Assembly: GCA_934660965.1 (NCBI GenBank)
Contig: CAKUIM010000027.1
Coordinates: 1-30,919, forward strand
Source: an uncultured Oscillospiraceae bacterium
GTDB lineage: Bacteria > Bacillota > Clostridia > Oscillospirales > Oscillospiraceae
Direction: 5' to 3'
Length of the DNA stretch: 30,919 bases
Position 1 is the stretch's first letter. Every line of letters starts with the position of its first letter. Shown here piece by piece: positions 7,807-14,883 of the stretch. The notes under the pieces were generated by a model. The model saw only the letters and a list, made by a program, of their open reading frames with translations. It made no database searches and was not told where the DNA came from. The translations under genes and the position numbers were made by a program.

Positions 7807-7835
7807 TTGACAATTGGATGCAGATTGTATACAAT
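7807..7835 (+). promoter_or_regulatory. Sigma-A promoter of the MFS/crotonase/FAH operon
   Basis: TTGACA at 7807-7812 and TACAAT at 7830-7835 are separated by exactly 17 bp. The -10 box lies inside the palindrome at 7823-7836. The leader to the first start codon is about 110 bases. Confidence 0.85.
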
Positions 7836-7836
7836 C
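7823..7836. promoter_or_regulatory. Perfect 14-bp palindromic operator, GATTGTATACAATC
   Basis: The palindrome covers the spacer end and the whole -10 box, a classical repressor position. Its core TTGTATACAA is the type bound by FCD-class GntR proteins such as B. subtilis GntR (established knowledge). The adjacent divergent gene encodes such a regulator, and a close match lies at 471-484. Confidence 0.75.
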
Positions 7837-7950
7837 AAAATACCGAGTTCGTATGGAGTGTATGATATACACGAGCCAGACGGAAAGGGGACGGTGCGAA
7901 AACAGGCTTTTCAGGCATCCAATCATTTTTAGAGAGAAGGATAATGAAAC

Positions 7951-9183
7951 ATGTCAAACAATCTTGAAAACAACAAGAAAATGTCTGCCGGCGTGATCAT
8001 GTCCATTGTGTGCGGCGTCATTCTTTCCATGGGCGCCATTCACATGGATACCATCAACTGGATCCTGCCGACCATCGCAAAGGATCTGGCTGCCGGCAAC
8101 AGCACCCTGATGGTGACCTCCGGCTTCTTCTACGGCATGATGATCGGCCATGTGATCGTTGGCCCGCTCTCCGACATGATCGGCAAGAAGAAGACCATGG
8201 TCTTTGGCTTTGTGATCTGTATTGTCGGTGCTGTGATCGGCTCTCAGTCCACCGCGCTGGGCGGCCTGATTGCCGCCCGCCTGCTCCAGGGCATCGGCGG
8301 CGCCGCTTCCTCCAATGCTGCCCGCGCTGTCGGCGGCGATGCCGGCAAGGGCCGCAAGTCCGCCATGGCCCTGACCTTCATGCAGATCTGGTCCGCCGCT
8401 CTCCCCATCGCGCTGCCTCTGCTGGGCAAGTGGGTCGGCACCGATTTCGGCTGGCCCGCCATCTTCTGGCTGCAGGCCATCATCTGCGCCGTCCTCTGTA
8501 TCCTGGTCCTGATCTTTGTCCGTGAAACCTCCGAGATTGCCGGCCGCGGCTGCCTCAAGCGGATCGGCGGCGAGGTCAAGTCCTGCCTGGCCACTCCTGA
8601 GTATGTGTTCTTTGTCCTCTGCTTTGCCTTCAATATGGCGACCTTCTTCCTGTATGCCGGCTCCATGTCCTTTGCCATGGTCACCGAGCTGGGCATGGAC
8701 AACGGCCACTATGCCAGCGTCTATGCCTGGGGCGCTGTTGCCATGACGATCTTCGCCTTCCTGGGCCGTACCTTTATTGCCCCCAAGGTAAACCCCTCCA
8801 CGATCATCAAGACCCTGAATGCCATTCAGGTCGCCTTCGCCCTGTTTTTCGCCCTGGCCTTCTTCTGCGGCTTTGCCGACTGGCACTACATGCAGTACAT
8901 GCTGTGGGTGCTGCCCGCGGTGCAGGGCATCGTCCTTCCTGTGGCCATGGCCCAGGTCATGAATGCTTCCGGCAAGGCCACCGGCACCGGCGCTGCGTTC
9001 ATGGGCTTTGTCCAGTATCTGTTCTCCTCCATCACCACCTCCATCCTGGCCTCTGTCAAGTCCGGCGGCTCCGTGGGTAAGTACATGGGCATCATGATGA
9101 TCATTACGGCCTCCTGCTCCTTTATTGCCTGCGTGCTCGGCAAGCGGAGCCTGCTTAAGAAGGATCCCAACGCCGTGATCTGA
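7951..9183 (+). CDS. MFS transporter, 12 membrane spans (DHA1, Bcr/CflA-like)
   Basis: A 410-residue major-facilitator carrier. About twelve hydrophobic segments are visible, with motif A after the second span, GPLSDMIGKKKTM, and AARLLQGIGGAASS in the fourth. A central cytoplasmic loop (about residues 190-215) separates the two halves. Overall it resembles the Bcr/CflA drug:proton antiporter group. Being co-transcribed with two hydrolases, it may import the substrate or export a product, and direction cannot be decided from sequence. AGAAGG at 7935-7940 precedes ATG 7951 by ten bases. It is the first gene behind the operator at 7823-7836. Confidence 0.9.
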   Translation: MSNNLENNKKMSAGVIMSIVCGVILSMGAIHMDTINWILPTIAKDLAAGNSTLMVTSGFFYGMMIGHVIVGPLSDMIGKKKTMVFGFVICIVGAVIGSQSTALGGLIAARLLQGIGGAASSNAARAVGGDAGKGRKSAMALTFMQIWSAALPIALPLLGKWVGTDFGWPAIFWLQAIICAVLCILVLIFVRETSEIAGRGCLKRIGGEVKSCLATPEYVFFVLCFAFNMATFFLYAGSMSFAMVTELGMDNGHYASVYAWGAVAMTIFAFLGRTFIAPKVNPSTIIKTLNAIQVAFALFFALAFFCGFADWHYMQYMLWVLPAVQGIVLPVAMAQVMNASGKATGTGAAFMGFVQYLFSSITTSILASVKSGGSVGKYMGIMMIITASCSFIACVLGKRSLLKKDPNAVI

Positions 9184-9234
9184 TCGGAGCTCCGATCGCA
9201 GCTTCTTCCTCCGCGTCCTCTGTGGGCGCGGAGG
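9182..9234. repeat. Two intercistronic inverted repeats after the MFS gene
   Basis: A perfect 16-bp palindrome (9182-9197) begins at the stop codon. An 8-bp stem follows, 9208-9215 with 9227-9234. Neither has a T-tract, so they are unlikely to be full terminators. They may stabilise mRNA ends or adjust expression of the downstream enzymes. No convincing internal promoter was seen between here and 9323. Confidence 0.5.
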
Positions 9235-9322
9235 AGGTCTCCAAGGGGAGTGCCTGAACCCCGAAACGCATCCGTGCAATATACTGCGCATCTGCCACAA
9301 TCTGCTTAAAGGAGACACTATT

Positions 9323-10171
9323 ATGGCTTATCAGTATAACAAGTATCAGCCGTACCGTACTTATCTGGAAGAGTATGCCCCCAAGTGGGACGGCATGGCT
9401 CACCTGCGCCGCAAGGACGGCATCCTGGAGGTTCGCTTCCACACCGATGAGGGCCCCGTCCGCTTCTGCGAGGCGATCCATTCCGGCTATCTGGGTCTGT
9501 GTCACGATATCAGCCACGACCCCGACAACGAGATCGTGATCCTTACCGGCACCGGCGACAGCTTTATAGCCCTGTCCGACCCTGAAATGTCCACCGTATT
9601 CCCCCAGTATACCTCCTCTGTCACCTATGACTGGTGGTATCTCACGGCTACGCGGGTTCCCCTGGCCTGGCTGGACATTCCCGTTCCTGTGATCTGCGCC
9701 CTCAACGGCCCCATCACCATCCATCCTGAGTCCGTCCTGCTGAGCGACTATATCATCGCCGGTGAGAACGCCTACACCGTTGACCGCCACATCCAGGACG
9801 CCGGCTGCGCCCCCATTGACGGCGTGAACATTCTGTATGAGAAGCTGATGGGGCCCAACGCCGCCCGCGCGCTGCTGCTCAACAGCGGTGTCATTGACGC
9901 GCAGAAGGGCAAGGAGATCGGCATCTTCGCCGAGGTTGTTCCCCACGGCAAGGAGCTGGAGCGTGCCTGGGAGTTTGCCGAGGACCTGCTCAGGCGCGTA
10001 CCCTCTCGTATGGTGCGCCGCATGACCCGCGAGACCTTTACGCAGTCTCTTCGGGAGGCGTTTATGAAGGATATTCGCGCCAGCCTCTGCCATGAGTGCT
10101 ATTCCTCTGAGCTGCGCACCGACGCCAAGCCGGAGGAGGGCCATAAGAACATGATCGACAAGGAGATGTAA
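9323..10171 (+). CDS. Crotonase-fold hydrolase resembling 6-oxocamphor hydrolase
   Basis: A 282-residue enoyl-CoA hydratase/isomerase-superfamily protein. The crotonase core is visible: KDGILEVRFHTDEG, the oxyanion-hole region VILTGTGDSF (72-81), and PVPVICALNGP with Glu135. From memory, the N-terminal half and the HDI..D..NEIVILTGTG segment most resemble 6-oxocamphor hydrolase, which cleaves a cyclic beta-diketone by a retro-Claisen reaction without CoA. His156 and Asp166 (DRHIQDAG and APIDG) fall where that enzyme has catalytic His and Asp, and where typical hydratases have the second Glu. AAAGGAG at 9308-9314 precedes the start by eight bases. A C-C hydrolase is inferred; a CoA-dependent hydratase or isomerase is the alternative. 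Confidence 0.72.
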   Translation: MAYQYNKYQPYRTYLEEYAPKWDGMAHLRRKDGILEVRFHTDEGPVRFCEAIHSGYLGLCHDISHDPDNEIVILTGTGDSFIALSDPEMSTVFPQYTSSVTYDWWYLTATRVPLAWLDIPVPVICALNGPITIHPESVLLSDYIIAGENAYTVDRHIQDAGCAPIDGVNILYEKLMGPNAARALLLNSGVIDAQKGKEIGIFAEVVPHGKELERAWEFAEDLLRRVPSRMVRRMTRETFTQSLREAFMKDIRASLCHECYSSELRTDAKPEEGHKNMIDKEM

Positions 10172-10214
10172 CGCTCCGTGTTCCACGCGCATTTTGAAAG
10201 GAGATCCGAGCACT

Positions 10215-11288
10215 ATGAAACTGGTTACCTTTGCCATTGACACCCCTGTCGGTGAGCTTCGCCGTGTGGGTGCCATCCGGAAGGACGGCTATTATGTAGA
10301 CCTGGCCGCCGGGCGCGAGGCTCTGCTGAAGAGCAGAGGGGTTGAGGAGGCCTATAAACAGGCTCAGGCAGACTGCCCCTGCGATATGCTGCAGTTTATC
10401 GAGGCAGGGGATGCGGCGCTGAAGGCCGGCTATGAGGTCCTTGACTTTGCCGCCGATATGGGCACAGGGAAGGTAGACGGCCTCACCGTGGTGTATGATC
10501 CCGCCTGTGTCACCCTGCTCACCCCCATTCCCCGGCCCAACACGGTCCGCTGCTTCTCTTTGAGCGAGAAGCACATGCTCAACGGCATCAAGTCCATGCA
10601 GGACACAGCCGCCTGGGGCGGCGTGAAGCCCTCTCTGACCAAGCTGCCCGATGAGTGGTATAACCTGCCCACCTATTATAAAACCGGAACCACGGAGATC
10701 TACGGCCCTGACGAGCTGGTGCCCTGGCCCGAGCTGACCGATAAGTTCGACTATGAGCTGGAGATCGCCACCATCATCGGCAAGCGCGGCCGCCATATCC
10801 CCGAGGAGGAGGGCGAGAGCTATATCTACGGCTGGACCCTCTACAATGACTGGAGCACCCGTGATTTCCAGAACCGTGAGATGAGCATCAACCTGGGGCC
10901 CAGCCTCTGCAAGGACAACGCCTCTTCTCTGGGCCCCTGCATTGTCACCCGGGATGAGTACGACCTCTACAACGCCCATTTCACCATCCGTGTGAACGGA
11001 GAGGAGTGGTCCCGCACCATGGTGGATTTCCACTTCCCCCTCAAGCATCTGGTGGCCTATGTAAGCGAGGTCCAGACGATCTTCCCCGGCGATGTATTTA
11101 CCAGCGGCACCCTGCCCTTCGGCGCGGGCTGCGAGCTGAAAAAGTGGATTCCCCAGGGCGGCGTCATCGAGCTGGAGGCCGAAGGCATGGGGATCCTCCG
11201 CAACCGCATCGGAAAGAAGGGCGAGAGCGCTCCGCTGCCTGCCTCTCAGCGCCCCTATCTGAAAACCGTCCGCTGCGAGGACGTGTGA
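10215..11288 (+). CDS. Fumarylacetoacetate hydrolase (FAH) family protein
   Basis: A 357-residue protein of the FAH family, whose members hydrolyse or decarboxylate beta-diketo or acylpyruvate compounds using Mg or Ca. The catalytic domain starts near residue 100. The metal ligands are recognisable as Glu181 and Glu183 in DYELEIA and Asp212 in LYNDWSTRDFQ. The conserved tail PGDVFTSGTLPFGAGCE is also present. Starting at ATG 10215 it has GAAAGGAGA at 10196-10204; an in-frame TTG at 10194 is rejected because it overlaps that site. It lies 43 bases after the crotonase gene and before a strong terminator, so it is the last enzyme of the operon. It probably acts on the same pathway. Confidence 0.88.
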   Translation: MKLVTFAIDTPVGELRRVGAIRKDGYYVDLAAGREALLKSRGVEEAYKQAQADCPCDMLQFIEAGDAALKAGYEVLDFAADMGTGKVDGLTVVYDPACVTLLTPIPRPNTVRCFSLSEKHMLNGIKSMQDTAAWGGVKPSLTKLPDEWYNLPTYYKTGTTEIYGPDELVPWPELTDKFDYELEIATIIGKRGRHIPEEEGESYIYGWTLYNDWSTRDFQNREMSINLGPSLCKDNASSLGPCIVTRDEYDLYNAHFTIRVNGEEWSRTMVDFHFPLKHLVAYVSEVQTIFPGDVFTSGTLPFGAGCELKKWIPQGGVIELEAEGMGILRNRIGKKGESAPLPASQRPYLKTVRCEDV

Positions 11289-11337
11289 TCCGAAAACCGT
11301 TCTGCCGCCGGGCAGCTTCTGCAAAATATATAAAAGA

Positions 11338-11376
11338 GGGAGAGGCATCCTGCCATAGGATGCCTCTCTCCTTTTT
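11338..11376 (+). terminator. Terminator of the MFS/crotonase/FAH operon
   Basis: An 11-bp perfect stem (11340-11350 with 11358-11368), extended by two further pairs, has a seven-base loop and is followed by CC and five T. Confidence 0.92.
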
Positions 11377-11428
11377 GCCTGCCATGCGGAGGGCTGGAGC
11401 TCCTGACGGGCGAATGCGAATGCGTATC

Positions 11429-11457
11429 TTTACGAGACGGCCGGAGCATGCTATGAT
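11429..11457 (+). promoter_or_regulatory. Probable promoter of the bile salt hydrolase gene
   Basis: TTTACG at 11429-11434 and TATGAT at 11452-11457 are 17 bp apart, downstream of the previous operon's terminator. The -35 box matches only moderately. Confidence 0.55.
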
Positions 11458-11488
11458 GCATACAGCAAAAGAAAGGGGGCAGCCGGCT

Positions 11489-12463
11489 ATGTGCACAGCC
11501 GCGACCTACAAGACGAAGGACTTCTATTTTGGCAGAACGCTGGATTATGAGTTTTCCTACGGAGACCAGATCACCGTCACCCCGCGCAATTTCCCGTTTT
11601 CCTTCCGCCATGCCGGGGCGCTGGAGTCCCACTACGCCATTATCGGCATGGCCCACGTGGCCGGGGACTATCCCCTCTATTACGACGCTGTCAATGAAAA
11701 GGGGGTGGGCATGGCGGGGCTGAACTTTGTGGGCAATGCCGCCTATGCCAAGGTGCGGCCCGGCCGGGACAACATCGCCCAGTTCGAGTTTATCCCCTGG
11801 GTGCTGGGGCAGTGTGCCAGCGTCCGCGAGGTGCGGGGCCTTCTCGGGCGCGTGAACCTGGTTGACACCCCCTTCAGCGACCAGCTCCCCCTGGCTCAGC
11901 TCCACTGGCTTATTGCCGACCGGGAGGAGGCCATTACCGTGGAGTCCACAGCGGACGGCCTTCATGTCTATGAAAACCCGGTGGGGGTGCTCACCAACAA
12001 CCCGCCCTTCCCCCAGCAGCTCTTCCGCCTCAACGACTATCTGCACCTCTCGCCCCGCCAGCCGGCCAACACCTTTGCCGAGGGCCTTTCCCTTGCCCCT
12101 TACAGCCGGGGTATGGGGGCGCTGGGGCTTCCGGGCGACCTGTCCTCCCCCTCGCGCTTTGTGCGGGTGGCGTTTACCAAAATGAACGCCCGGTCCGGCG
12201 ACTCGGAGGGGGAGAGCGTCAGCCAGTTCTTCCACATCTTGGGCAGCGTGGACCAGCAGCGGGGCTGCTGCGAGGTGGAGCCGGGCAAATATGAGATCAC
12301 CCTCTATACCTCCTGCTGCAACGCCGCGAAGGGAATTTACTATTATACCACCTATGAAAACCACCAGATCAGCGCCGTGGATATGCACCGGGAGGACCTT
12401 GCCGGCAGCGCGCTGATTGCCTATCCGCTCATCCGGGACGAGCAGATTCGCTTCCAGAACTGA
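11489..12463 (+). CDS. Bile salt hydrolase / choloylglycine hydrolase
   Basis: A 324-residue Ntn-hydrolase that splits glycine or taurine from conjugated bile acids in the cytoplasm. ATG 11489 is chosen because it exposes the catalytic Cys2 once Met is removed; GAAAGGGGG at 11471-11479 is its ribosome site. Other active-site residues line up with the Clostridium perfringens enzyme: Arg16, Asp19, Asn79 (AGLNF), Asn170 (GVLTNNP) and Arg223 (SRFVRVAF). The C-terminal YTSCCNAAKGIYYYTTYEN segment is also typical of bile-active members. Penicillin V acylase is the main alternative, but the Asn and loop pattern favours bile salts. It has its own promoter and probably stands alone. Confidence 0.9.
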   Translation: MCTAATYKTKDFYFGRTLDYEFSYGDQITVTPRNFPFSFRHAGALESHYAIIGMAHVAGDYPLYYDAVNEKGVGMAGLNFVGNAAYAKVRPGRDNIAQFEFIPWVLGQCASVREVRGLLGRVNLVDTPFSDQLPLAQLHWLIADREEAITVESTADGLHVYENPVGVLTNNPPFPQQLFRLNDYLHLSPRQPANTFAEGLSLAPYSRGMGALGLPGDLSSPSRFVRVAFTKMNARSGDSEGESVSQFFHILGSVDQQRGCCEVEPGKYEITLYTSCCNAAKGIYYYTTYENHQISAVDMHREDLAGSALIAYPLIRDEQIRFQN

Positions 12464-12480
12464 CCGTCCGTTCTGCGGCG

Positions 12481-12523
12481 GCACGCCGTGTGCCCCCCCC
12501 TTGCGAAAGGGGGCGGGGCGTGC
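12481..12523 (+). terminator. Nested hairpin between bsh and mscS
   Basis: An outer stem (12481-12487 with 12517-12523) encloses an inner stem (12496-12502 with 12507-12513) with a GCGA loop. There is no T-tract, so termination of the upstream transcript is uncertain. The hairpin overlaps the promoter boxes of the next gene. Confidence 0.45.
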
Positions 12524-12529
12524 TATAAT
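12501..12529 (+). promoter_or_regulatory. Extended -10 promoter of mscS
   Basis: TTGCGA at 12501-12506, 17 bp spacer, then TATAAT at 12524-12529 preceded by TGC (extended -10). Confidence 0.8.
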
Positions 12530-12567
12530 GTGCCTCAATGCGACAGAAAAGAACAGGAGGACAGCCT

Positions 12568-13404
12568 GTGAAGCTTCAAACTGCACTGACCATTGACGCC
12601 GGCGCCACCGTGGAGGACCTGCTGAAAAAGGGAATCGCCGGGTTTACCGTGGAAAAGATCCTCACCGCCCTGATTGCGGTGGCGGTGTGCCTGCTGCTGA
12701 TGAAGGTGCTGCTGACGCTGCTGGACCGGACCACCGGGCGGCTGCGTATCGATCCGCTGCTGCGCCGGCCCATCCGCAGCGTGTGCAAGGCGGTGCTGGT
12801 CATCGTCACCGTGGCGGTGGTGCTCGAGTGCCTGCAAATTCCGTCCACCTCCCTGGTGGCGCTGCTGTCTGTAGCCGGCCTTGCCCTGTCCCTGGCCCTT
12901 CAGGGGTTCCTTGCCAACGTGGCCGGCGGGCTGCAGCTGCTGGTCTCCAAGCCCTTCAAGCTGGGCGACTACATCGATGCCGGCGGCTGCTCCGGCAAGG
13001 TGGTGGAGATCAATCTCGTCTACACCAAGCTCGACAGCATCGACAACAAGCTCATCCAGCTGCCCAACAGCACCATCGTGGCGGGCAACATCATCAACTA
13101 CACCAGCGAGGAGCTGCGCCAGGTGGAGCTGCGCGTCACGGCCAGCTACGACGCGCCGGTGGAGACGGTGATGGACACCCTGAAGGTGCTGGTGGGGGAG
13201 CACCCGCTCACCCTTGCCACCCCCGCGCCCACCATCCATGTGCGCAGCTATCAGGACAGCGCCATTGAGTACCTGGTGCGGGTCTGGTGCGCCAACAAGG
13301 ACTACTGGACGGTCTATTATGACCTGATGGACGGCCTGAAGCCGGCCTTTGACCACGCGGGCATCGAGATGACCTACCCGCACCTCAACGTCCACATGAA
13401 GTGA
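12568..13404 (+). CDS. mscS: Small-conductance mechanosensitive channel (MscS family)
   Basis: A 278-residue membrane channel that opens under membrane tension to release solutes on osmotic downshock. There are hydrophobic segments near residues 28-50 and 70-90. The pore-lining helix is rich in Gly and Ala: LVALLSVAGLALSLALQGFL, followed by ANVAGGLQLLVSKPFKLGDYI. A beta domain (VVEINLVYTKL, IQLPNSTIV) and the C-terminal cytoplasmic vestibule follow. GTG 12568 is chosen because AGGAGG at 12555-12560 precedes it by seven bases; the upstream ATG 12538 would place that site inside the gene. Length fits E. coli MscS (286). Confidence 0.93.
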   Translation: MKLQTALTIDAGATVEDLLKKGIAGFTVEKILTALIAVAVCLLLMKVLLTLLDRTTGRLRIDPLLRRPIRSVCKAVLVIVTVAVVLECLQIPSTSLVALLSVAGLALSLALQGFLANVAGGLQLLVSKPFKLGDYIDAGGCSGKVVEINLVYTKLDSIDNKLIQLPNSTIVAGNIINYTSEELRQVELRVTASYDAPVETVMDTLKVLVGEHPLTLATPAPTIHVRSYQDSAIEYLVRVWCANKDYWTVYYDLMDGLKPAFDHAGIEMTYPHLNVHMK

Positions 13405-13452
13405 TCGTTTCGCCCTGGGGCGTAATGATAAAAGAGAAGAGGAGGAATTTTT

Positions 13453-14001
13453 GTGAAGCAGTATCCCAATGCGGCAAACGGCCTGAAGCTGATGTTTTAC
13501 GGTGAAATTCTCACCATCATTGCCGCCCTGTTCCTGCTGGTGCCCTGGGTAGGCACGATCCTGATCCTCATCGGCGGTGTGCTGAGCCTGGTGGGCCTCA
13601 ATCAGGCCGGCAGCGACGACGCGGGCTACCGCACCGCCTTCGTGCTGACCATCGTAAACCTGGTGCTGAGCATCGTGGTCCTCTTTGTGGGCGACGGGTT
13701 CCTTGCCACCCTCATCGGCCTGTGCAGCAGCGTGCTGTCCCTGCTGATCGTCTACTATGTGTGCATTACCACGGCCAATCTCCTGCACTCCATCGGGGAG
13801 GAGAACCTCTCCAGCCGCGGCCGCACGGTGTGGATGATCAACCTCATCTGCACGGTGGTGGGCGTTGTCATCAGCCTTCTGATGTATATCCCCATCCTCA
13901 ATGTGCTGGCCATGGCCGCCTCCATCATCATGGTGATCGTGCAGCTCATCGGCTACATCCTGTACCTGATGTTCCTCTACGGGAGCTGTAAGGTCCTGTA
14001 A
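13453..14001 (+). CDS. Multi-pass membrane protein of unknown function
   Basis: A 182-residue very hydrophobic protein with about five or six membrane segments (near residues 15-45, 63-80, 83-103, 125-145 and 150-178) and a short polar N-terminus. No known family was recognised. A GSDDAGYRTA loop after the second span and SIGEENLSSRGRT before the fourth are the main polar parts. It starts with GTG 13453 behind AGGAGG at 13440-13445, 48 bases after mscS with no terminator between, so it is probably co-transcribed with the channel. Confidence 0.8.
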   Translation: MKQYPNAANGLKLMFYGEILTIIAALFLLVPWVGTILILIGGVLSLVGLNQAGSDDAGYRTAFVLTIVNLVLSIVVLFVGDGFLATLIGLCSSVLSLLIVYYVCITTANLLHSIGEENLSSRGRTVWMINLICTVVGVVISLLMYIPILNVLAMAASIIMVIVQLIGYILYLMFLYGSCKVL

Positions 14002-14021
14002 ACCCGCTTTTTCCGCATGAA

Positions 14022-14052
14022 AAGGCCCGCACCGGAGCTCCGGCGCGGGCCT
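14022..14052. terminator. Hairpin between convergent genes, probable bidirectional terminator
   Basis: AAGGCCCGC (14022-14030) pairs with GCGGGCCTT (14044-14052) around an inner CCGG/CCGG pairing. It lies between a plus-strand and a minus-strand gene. The T-tracts are short on both sides. Confidence 0.7.
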
Positions 14053-14153
14053 TCGTGTTGTGGAGAGGCGGCCTCTCGGGCCTGCCGTCCCCGGCGGTGC
14101 ACCCTGCCCGCACCAGGGAATCGGGCAGAGAATGGGGCAGGGGAGCCCGCCGG

Positions 14154-14723
14154 TCAGGCGGCGAGGAGCCCATCGTGGCCGCGGCTGTCCCGGAGGACGA
14201 GAATGTCCGCATCGTCCGGGGCCAGGACGCTCTGGGACGGGGAGGGGGCGGCGCCCTGGGGATACACAAGGCCGTGGAGGAAGCCGGCGGAGGGAGAGAC
14301 CACCTCGCCGCCGATGATGGTGCTGCGGTAGACAAGCAGCGAGACCTGCACGCCGCTCTCGCCGGAGGGGTGGTTTCGTACCTCGTAGGTGTAGCGCTGG
14401 ATTTTCCTGCCGCAGTATTTCGTCAGGTCAAAGCCCTGCTGGGCCTGAAGGGCCAGATAATCGGCGTAGTTTTCGTCGAATTTGGCGGGGACCAGCAGCT
14501 CCTCCGAGGCAATGGGGGTGTCAGACACCTCCCAGCCCAGGCCGGTGAGGAAGGAGACCCGGTCGTCATTGTCCCGGATGCCCTTCACCTCCGCCCCGGC
14601 GGAGGCTGCCCGGCTGCCGGAGAGCAGCAGCACGGCGGTCAGGACCACCGCAAGGCAGCACAGCAGGGTAATGCCCCCCGCCAGCAGCCGTTTCTTTGGT
14701 ATCCGTGCGGTATAGATGAACAT
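14154..14723 (-). CDS. DUF4830 domain-containing membrane-anchored protein
   Basis: A 189-residue protein starting MFIYTARIPKK at 14723, with GGGAG (complement of 14732-14736) eight bases upstream; an ATG at 14738 is in frame but would overlap that site. One N-terminal membrane helix (about residues 14-37) is followed by an extracellular domain. Its pattern, RVSFLTGLGWEV, then FDENYADYLALQAQQGFDL, then YCGRKIQRYTYEV, matches the DUF4830 family common in gut Clostridia. Function unknown. The C-terminal 30 residues after IIGGEVVSPSAGF are Pro/Asp rich and probably flexible. Confidence 0.8.
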   Translation of the reverse strand: MFIYTARIPKKRLLAGGITLLCCLAVVLTAVLLLSGSRAASAGAEVKGIRDNDDRVSFLTGLGWEVSDTPIASEELLVPAKFDENYADYLALQAQQGFDLTKYCGRKIQRYTYEVRNHPSGESGVQVSLLVYRSTIIGGEVVSPSAGFLHGLVYPQGAAPSPSQSVLAPDDADILVLRDSRGHDGLLAA

Positions 14724-14816
14724 GGCATACACTCCCATTCACATGAAGTCCGGCGGGCGTTCAATCATTTCTATGCGGGCATATTTCCCGATATTCTACC
14801 CCTGCGCCCCCAAACG

Positions 14817-14825
14817 TGGTATAAT
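14817..14825 (+). promoter_or_regulatory. Extended -10 promoter element before the RsuA-type gene
   Basis: TGGTATAAT at 14817-14825 is a full extended -10 sequence. No good -35 box is found at the expected distance, which is common for extended -10 promoters. Confidence 0.65.
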
Positions 14826-14883
14826 GGACGTACCCGCGGCGGCTGCCGCTGCGCAAATGAAAAGAGGAAAGGGGAGGTGCCGG

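Noticed and set aside
7814..7996. Leader peptide upstream of the MFS gene
   Set aside because: The frame overlaps the MFS start in another frame and begins within the operator region. Only a poorly spaced ribosome site is seen.
11006..11488. N-terminal extension of the bile salt hydrolase
   Set aside because: It overlaps the FAH gene and the terminator, and would bury the catalytic Cys, which must be the first residue after Met removal.
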